DNA from: Acidobacteriota bacterium
GTDB taxonomy: Bacteria > Acidobacteriota > Vicinamibacteria > Vicinamibacterales > UBA8438
NCBI GenBank assembly: GCA_003533545.1
Contig: DQEK01000278.1
Coordinates: 1-10,522 of the forward strand
DNA: 10,522 nucleotides
Direction: 5' to 3'
Positions 7,473-10,522 of the stretch are shown here, piece by piece. A program made the translations under genes and the position numbers. The notes under the pieces are model-generated. The model had not been told where the DNA came from, searched no databases, and saw only the letters and a list, made by a program, of their open reading frames with translations. Position 1 is the stretch's first letter; each line of letters begins with the position of its first letter.

Positions 7473-8654
7473 TTACCCTAACGTTCTGATTTCCGTCTGT
7501 TGTTGGCCGGTGACCGTTGCCTCCAGGGGTCCGACATACAAATTGATCTCGGTACGCACACCGTAGTCGTCGAAATAAATGCCGGGTTCGATGGTGACCG
7601 CGGTTCCCGGAAGCAGTCGCCGGTTATCGTGGGTCTCGAAGTCGTCCAGATGCACCCCGTTCCCGTGTACCTCTTCCCCCAGACTGTGGCCGGTGCGATG
7701 TACGAATTGATCGCCGAACCCAGCGTTAGTAATGTTGTTCCGGGCAACCCGGTCGACTTCCCATCCCTCCAGCGACCGTCCGTCACGCACCGCCTTCTGG
7801 ACCAGCTCGACGGCGGCGTCACGACCACCGCGAACGACCGTGAACGCTTCCGCGTATCGCGTTGGCACCGATCCTCCGGTGTAACCCATCCAAGTGATGT
7901 CAGCGTACACGGCGCCTGGCGTCGTTACTTTGCCCCACAGGTCGAGAAGTAAGACTTCGTCGGGGCCGATGATGCGGTGCCGTTCTCGAGTCGGCAGGTA
8001 GTGGGGATCGCCGGCGTTCTCCTGGGCCGCGACGACCGGGCGTGAGTCGCTAGTCAGGCCCGCGGCCTTGAACCACGCGGACATGGCCTCCTGAACCTCG
8101 AACTCGGTGACGGTGGCGCCTCCCCGTATTCGCTCGGTGACCATTGCGAACGCCTGGTCCTTGATAGTGTACAGAGCGGTAGAAGCTGCCTCATGGTTGG
8201 CTAGAGCCGCGTCGTCCCACACAGCCTCGAATCGCTGCACAAGATCGCCCGAAGAGCGCACGTCGACACCCAGTGTCCGAATGGCGTCGACCGTGCCGGC
8301 GTCCACCCGGGAGACATAAGGAATCGCACATTCCGGTGAGAACTCCATGGCGACTGAGGCGCAACCGTTGACCAGCGATCGTAGTCCGCTCTTGAGCCGG
8401 TCGTGTCCTGCATACTCCATCTTGTCGCCTGGGAGGTGGTTTAAACGGTCGCGTTCGATCGTGTGGACTAGCGCTCGTGGCTCTCCGCTGCTCGGAATCA
8501 GGTAGTACCAACGGCGGGTCGTTAACTTGGCTCCCGTATTCAATCCGGTTACTCGTCTGGCGATGGGGTTCGACCCGTGAAAATCGTAGAGTAACCACCC
8601 GTCGAGGTTGTCCTCCCGGAGGGCTTCTTGCACGGCACTGACATCGAGAGACAT
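7473..8654 (-). CDS. M24-family metallopeptidase (Xaa-Pro aminopeptidase/dipeptidase-like)
   Basis: A 393-residue cytoplasmic pita-bread peptidase. An N-terminal creatinase-like domain (about 1-140, with LDGWLLYDFHGSNP near the start) precedes the M24 catalytic domain. All five dinuclear metal ligands are present in order: D238 in LLLDLWGK, D252 in YADITWMG, H323 in HRTGHSLGEEVHG, E356 in VTIEPGIY, and E369 in RTEINLYV. There is no signal peptide. Family members remove N-terminal residues before proline or cleave Xaa-Pro dipeptides; exact specificity cannot be assigned. It is the first gene of the long minus-strand series. No ribosome binding site precedes the ATG; instead a TGCTATACT element ends 6 bases upstream, so translation may be leaderless. 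Confidence 0.9.
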   Translation of the reverse strand: MSLDVSAVQEALREDNLDGWLLYDFHGSNPIARRVTGLNTGAKLTTRRWYYLIPSSGEPRALVHTIERDRLNHLPGDKMEYAGHDRLKSGLRSLVNGCASVAMEFSPECAIPYVSRVDAGTVDAIRTLGVDVRSSGDLVQRFEAVWDDAALANHEAASTALYTIKDQAFAMVTERIRGGATVTEFEVQEAMSAWFKAAGLTSDSRPVVAAQENAGDPHYLPTRERHRIIGPDEVLLLDLWGKVTTPGAVYADITWMGYTGGSVPTRYAEAFTVVRGGRDAAVELVQKAVRDGRSLEGWEVDRVARNNITNAGFGDQFVHRTGHSLGEEVHGNGVHLDDFETHDNRRLLPGTAVTIEPGIYFDDYGVRTEINLYVGPLEATVTGQQQTEIRTLG

Positions 8655-8660
8655 GTGTGG

Positions 8661-8669
8661 AGTATAGCA
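8661..8669 (-). promoter_or_regulatory. Extended -10 promoter for the long operon, possibly leaderless
   Basis: TGC followed by TATACT (five of six matches to TATAAT) on the minus strand, separated by CCACAC from the peptidase ATG. No good -35 hexamer lies 16-18 bases upstream, which fits an extended -10 promoter. A start about 7 bases downstream of the hexamer would fall on the A of the ATG. The preceding 8670-8809 shows no gene and no other clear signal. Confidence 0.5.
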
Positions 8670-8809
8670 GCGGGGTCTTCGCCATTTCCGGCTCCTGAAC
8701 CCGCCGTCTACGTGTTATGACGCCAGTGCAACGGCGAAGGTTTGAATTTGCCTTGGTCGGGGTGTTGCGGACCGTCGCTGGCCATCGCCGCGGCCACTCG
8801 TTGTACACG

Positions 8810-8843
8810 AAAAACGCCCGCGAATCGTTCCGTTTCGCGGGCG
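8810..8843 (-). terminator. Rho-independent terminator of the lipoprotein gene
   Basis: A perfect 10-base-pair GC-rich stem (8834-8843 pairing with 8815-8824) encloses a 9-base loop and is followed on the minus strand by five T residues (complement of 8810-8814). It begins 25 bases after the lipoprotein stop codon. It separates that gene from the peptidase-led operon downstream. Confidence 0.88.
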
Positions 8844-8868
8844 CCTCGATGCGCAAGAAAGGAGCTGG

Positions 8869-9420
8869 CTAGGGAGCCTCTTCTTCTTCCGCTTCGACCT
8901 CGACCAGTACACCGTCTTCGTCAACGATGGCGGTCGGTTCCGGCATCTCTTCGAATTCGACCGCTTCAATTACGCCATTCTGATGACTGAATTCGTAATT
9001 GCTTCGGACCGCTCTAGAGTTGCGCGGCACGCGGAGGGTGATCTCCACGACCTCGTCCTGCAGAAGCGGGCGCCTCATTCTGAATTCGCCGCCCGTGAGC
9101 GTGTCACCGGCTTCGTCGTACCAAAATTCTTGCACGGTGAAACCCGCCAGCGCCAATGGGGAGGTGTTCTGGACTTGAAACGTGGTAACGATTTCGCCGC
9201 TTGCACGAGACGATCTGGGCACAAGGTAGCCGATTTGCCCGGGACCTCGAACAGCCGCGACGAGTCTTGACTCCGTGTCAACGTTATCGATTAACGGGCG
9301 AAGCATTACCGTCGGAGCCTCCATCTCGGGGCCCGCTTCCTCGACCTCCCCGCCGCATCCGACAGAAAATACACCGACCACCAGAACACTCAAAAGCGCC
9401 ACTACATTCAGGCGTTTCAT
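8869..9420 (-). CDS. Probable lipoprotein with Ig-like domain and acidic tail, function unknown
   Basis: A 183-residue exported protein. The signal sequence has K2 and R3, a hydrophobic core (VVALLSVLVVGVF) and a lipobox-like SVGC with C22 as the lipidation site; serine at -3 is less usual than leucine. Residues 76-135 read as beta strands (FQVQNTSPLALAGFTVQEFWYD..., a Thr-Leu-Thr-Gly-Gly turn, then EVVEITLRVPRN). This resembles FxLYD-type small beta-sandwich domains of bacterial lipoproteins, but the match is by eye only. The last 30 residues are strongly acidic (EAVEFEEMPEP ... VEVEAEEEEAP). Its single-gene unit is well defined: a promoter at 9461-9490, GGAGGT 5 bases before the ATG, and a terminator at 8810-8843. 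I do not recognise a specific family or role. Confidence 0.85.
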   Translation of the reverse strand: MKRLNVVALLSVLVVGVFSVGCGGEVEEAGPEMEAPTVMLRPLIDNVDTESRLVAAVRGPGQIGYLVPRSSRASGEIVTTFQVQNTSPLALAGFTVQEFWYDEAGDTLTGGEFRMRRPLLQDEVVEITLRVPRNSRAVRSNYEFSHQNGVIEAVEFEEMPEPTAIVDEDGVLVEVEAEEEEAP

Positions 9421-9425
9421 TGCTG

Positions 9426-9431
9426 ACCTCC
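9426..9431 (-). promoter_or_regulatory. Strong ribosome binding site of the lipoprotein gene
   Basis: GGAGGT on the minus strand, 5 bases before the ATG at 9420. It is among the best Shine-Dalgarno matches in the window and fixes this start. Confidence 0.85.
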
Positions 9432-9460
9432 GGGTTCGCCACCAAAAGCGGTAAAGGCGG

Positions 9461-9490
9461 ATTATATGGTGTGGCTCAGAGAAACTTCAA
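9461..9490 (-). promoter_or_regulatory. Sigma-70-type promoter of the lipoprotein gene
   Basis: A consensus TATAAT -10 (9461-9466) and a TTGAAG -35 (9485-9490, four of six matches) are separated by 18 bases on the minus strand. Transcription would start near 9454, giving a leader of about 34 bases that contains the ribosome binding site. The -35 begins 8 bases after the stop codon of the zinc-ribbon gene, so the lipoprotein can be transcribed independently although some read-through is possible. Confidence 0.75.
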
Positions 9491-9498
9491 CAACAAGC

Positions 9499-9933
9499 TC
9501 ACATCTCGCCGTTCCAGTCTTCAGGTTCGCTCTCGCTTGAGCGAAAAACCTCTAGGTGCCACTTGCCACCACCCCACGGTTCGATGATCTCGGCGGCAAC
9601 CACATCCACCAAGATCTCCGAGAAAGCACGGCTATCGGGATCCCCCTCCAGGTGGTAGGCGGATTTCTCCCAGGCGAAACTAGGGTAGAGCACGAGAGTG
9701 AGGAACAGATCATACCCATCGTCGACGACGATCGTCTGCCCGCAGGGGCGTTTGAGGGTCGAATGATAGACGAGGTATTTTTCCGCGCTATGGGCACGAA
9801 TGTATCGTTTGAGGGAGAATTCCCTGGCAACGATTTCCTCGACCGCGATCTTCTTCTCCCAGCAGTCGTGACAGTACTTGGCCTCGACTCCCGGTTCAGA
9901 CACGTCCTTCGCTCCGCAGAGCGCACACCGCAT
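9499..9933 (-). CDS. Zinc-ribbon protein of unknown function
   Basis: A 144-residue protein with two CXXC pairs at the N-terminus (C3-C6 in CALC and C21-C24 in CHDC), the pattern of a four-cysteine zinc ribbon or treble clef. The rest is a mixed alpha/beta body with one more cysteine (C64). It includes a segment with strand character (about 67-85, TIVVDDGYDLFLTLVLYP) and an ending of W, G and acidic residues (EPWGGGKWHLEVF, then SESEPEDWNGEM). There is no signal peptide or membrane segment. I do not recognise the family. The ATG at 9933 is preferred because an extended -10 element lies 31 bases upstream and the CXXC then falls at residue 3. In-frame starts at 9999 and 10188 would lie upstream of that promoter, the latter inside the divergent VOC gene. 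No clear ribosome binding site is visible. Confidence 0.72.
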   Translation of the reverse strand: MRCALCGAKDVSEPGVEAKYCHDCWEKKIAVEEIVAREFSLKRYIRAHSAEKYLVYHSTLKRPCGQTIVVDDGYDLFLTLVLYPSFAWEKSAYHLEGDPDSRAFSEILVDVVAAEIIEPWGGGKWHLEVFRSSESEPEDWNGEM

Positions 9934-9964
9934 TTGAGCCGTTGAGCCGGTAGCCACGTCGCCG

Positions 9965-9973
9965 ATTTTAGCA
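9965..9973 (-). promoter_or_regulatory. Extended -10 promoter of the zinc-ribbon gene
   Basis: TGC followed by TAAAAT (five of six matches to TATAAT) on the minus strand, with no good -35 at the usual distance. Transcription would start near 9957, about 24 bases before the ATG at 9933. Confidence 0.45.
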
Positions 9974-10005
9974 GGCTCTCGCTGGCACCGACAGTCCATT
10001 CGCCT

Positions 10006-10014
10006 TGTTAAACT
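10006..10014 (+). promoter_or_regulatory. Extended -10 promoter of the VOC gene, possibly leaderless
   Basis: TGT followed by TAAACT (four of six matches to TATAAT), ending 6 bases before the ATG at 10021. A weak TGGCAC is further upstream, at 9983-9988. The expected transcription start falls on or next to the ATG, and no ribosome binding site is visible. It is back to back with the zinc-ribbon promoter. Confidence 0.38.
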
Positions 10015-10020
10015 GTGCAG

Positions 10021-10416
10021 ATGATTGACCGGCCGAAACACCTGGGGCTGCGGCACGTCGCGCTGTTTACGAAAGCGTTCGACGAGATGAAACGTTTTTA
10101 CGTCGACCGGCTCGGTTTTGAGGTCGAATGGGAGCCGGATGCCGACAACATCTATTTGACGTCCGGTAGCGACAATCTTGCGCTCCATCGCGGCAACACT
10201 GGCCGCGATGCCGACGGCGGGCGATTAGACCACCTGGGTTTACTCGTACGAGGGCCGGGTGACGTAGACCGTTGGGCGGCCTACTTCGACGAACATGGTG
10301 TTGCGGTCAAAGACCGGCCGCGGAGTCATCGCGATGGCGCTCGGTCGCTGTACCTCTTGGACCCGGACGGAAACACCATCCAGGTCCTCTATCATCCGCC
10401 GATCAGTGATCTCTAA
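10021..10416 (+). CDS. VOC (glyoxalase/bleomycin-resistance-like) family protein
   Basis: A 131-residue cytoplasmic protein with two babab modules of the vicinal-oxygen-chelate superfamily. The first begins at LRHVALFTKAF with H12, then MKRFYVDRLGFEVEWE. The second begins at LDHLGLLVRG with H71 and ends in the family signature YLLDPDGNTIQVLYHP. Metal positions are therefore H12, H71 and Q121, where many enzymes have glutamate in place of the glutamine. At the other common acidic position the sequence reads NLALH, also without an acid. Substrate is unknown: glyoxalase-like isomerase, dioxygenase and binding roles all remain open. The ATG is preferred; an in-frame GTG six bases upstream adds two residues. 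It is the only complete plus-strand gene, divergent from the zinc-ribbon gene and convergent with the gene at the right edge. Confidence 0.87.
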   Translation: MIDRPKHLGLRHVALFTKAFDEMKRFYVDRLGFEVEWEPDADNIYLTSGSDNLALHRGNTGRDADGGRLDHLGLLVRGPGDVDRWAAYFDEHGVAVKDRPRSHRDGARSLYLLDPDGNTIQVLYHPPISDL

Positions 10417-10441
10417 AGGTGTAGCGACTGTGTAGATGGGG

Positions 10442-10522
10442 CTAACCCTCCAAGAAAGTCGGCGCGTACATCTGCTCGACGTATTCCTTCACCATCCGGC
10501 GCGTCGTGAATCGCGGCGCCAC
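10442..10522 (-). CDS. C-terminal end of a probable alpha-glucan phosphorylase (cut by window edge)
   Basis: The last 26 codons before a TAG stop are open to the right edge of the window and read VAPRFTTRRMVKEYVEQMY then APTFLEG. The RFTTRRMVKEYVEQMY helix closely resembles the extreme C-terminus of GlgP-type alpha-glucan phosphorylases, which release glucose-1-phosphate from glycogen or maltodextrin. Some glycosyltransferases end in a similar helix, so with so little sequence the assignment is tentative. It converges on the VOC gene with 25 bases between the two stop codons, and no clear terminator hairpin is seen there. Confidence 0.5.
   Translation of the reverse strand: MAPRFTTRRMVKEYVEQMYAPTFLEG

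Noticed and set aside
8191..8856. 221-residue minus-strand frame overlapping the start of the M24 peptidase gene
   Set aside because: It is extremely arginine- and proline-rich, overlaps a gene with an intact active site, and crosses the lipoprotein terminator and the operon promoter.
9934..10188. N-terminal extension of the zinc-ribbon protein up to 10188
   Set aside because: It would overlap the divergent VOC coding region and begin upstream of the apparent -10 element; the extension has no recognisable sequence features.
10417..10441. Possible terminator between the convergent VOC and phosphorylase-like genes
   Set aside because: Only a three-pair GGG/CCC arm is visible, reaching into the phosphorylase stop region, with no T-run on either strand.

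Overview
The window looks like ordinary chromosomal DNA from a moderately GC-rich, Gram-negative-type bacterium. It encodes a Do-like periplasmic protease, a probable outer-membrane or periplasmic lipoprotein, and a probable peptidoglycan-sugar salvage pair. The gene set and the compact, mixed operon resemble Acidobacteriota or a related phylum, but that placement is inference from gene content and protein style. I see no insertion sequence, phage gene, CRISPR array, tRNA or rRNA.

Layout. Positions 1-8654 are one continuous minus-strand gene series, read right to left: M24-family aminopeptidase, HtrA/DegP-type protease, MidA-like methyltransferase, CYTH triphosphate-tunnel enzyme, MurU-like nucleotidyltransferase, AmgK-like sugar kinase, TIM-barrel sugar isomerase/epimerase, and asparaginyl-tRNA synthetase (cut by the left edge). 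Most junctions are 4-26 bases or overlap by 4 bases, so one long transcript is likely. The exception is a 78-base gap before the isomerase, which carries a 13-base dyad. The apparent operon promoter is an extended -10 element placed so close to the first ATG that the message could be leaderless.

From 8810 to 9933 lie two minus-strand genes with their own promoters: a 144-residue two-CXXC zinc-ribbon protein of unknown role, and a 183-residue lipoprotein with an acidic tail. The lipoprotein gene has a good promoter, a strong ribosome binding site and a clear hairpin-plus-T terminator. A VOC (glyoxalase-like) gene is transcribed divergently from the zinc-ribbon gene at 10021-10416. At the right edge is the last 26 codons of a minus-strand gene that resembles an alpha-glucan phosphorylase.

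Functionally, the AmgK and MurU homologues could activate a free amino sugar first to the 1-phosphate and then to an NDP-sugar, as in the Pseudomonas MurNAc recycling route. The HtrA protease and the lipoprotein also act in the envelope. The peptidase, methyltransferase, CYTH protein, isomerase and tRNA synthetase have no obvious single pathway in common. I found no convincing new defence, mobile or RNA system. The points most worth a second look are the CYTH-MurU-AmgK coupling, the hexapeptide tail on the MurU homologue, the repeated extended -10/leaderless promoter geometry, and the unassigned zinc-ribbon protein.
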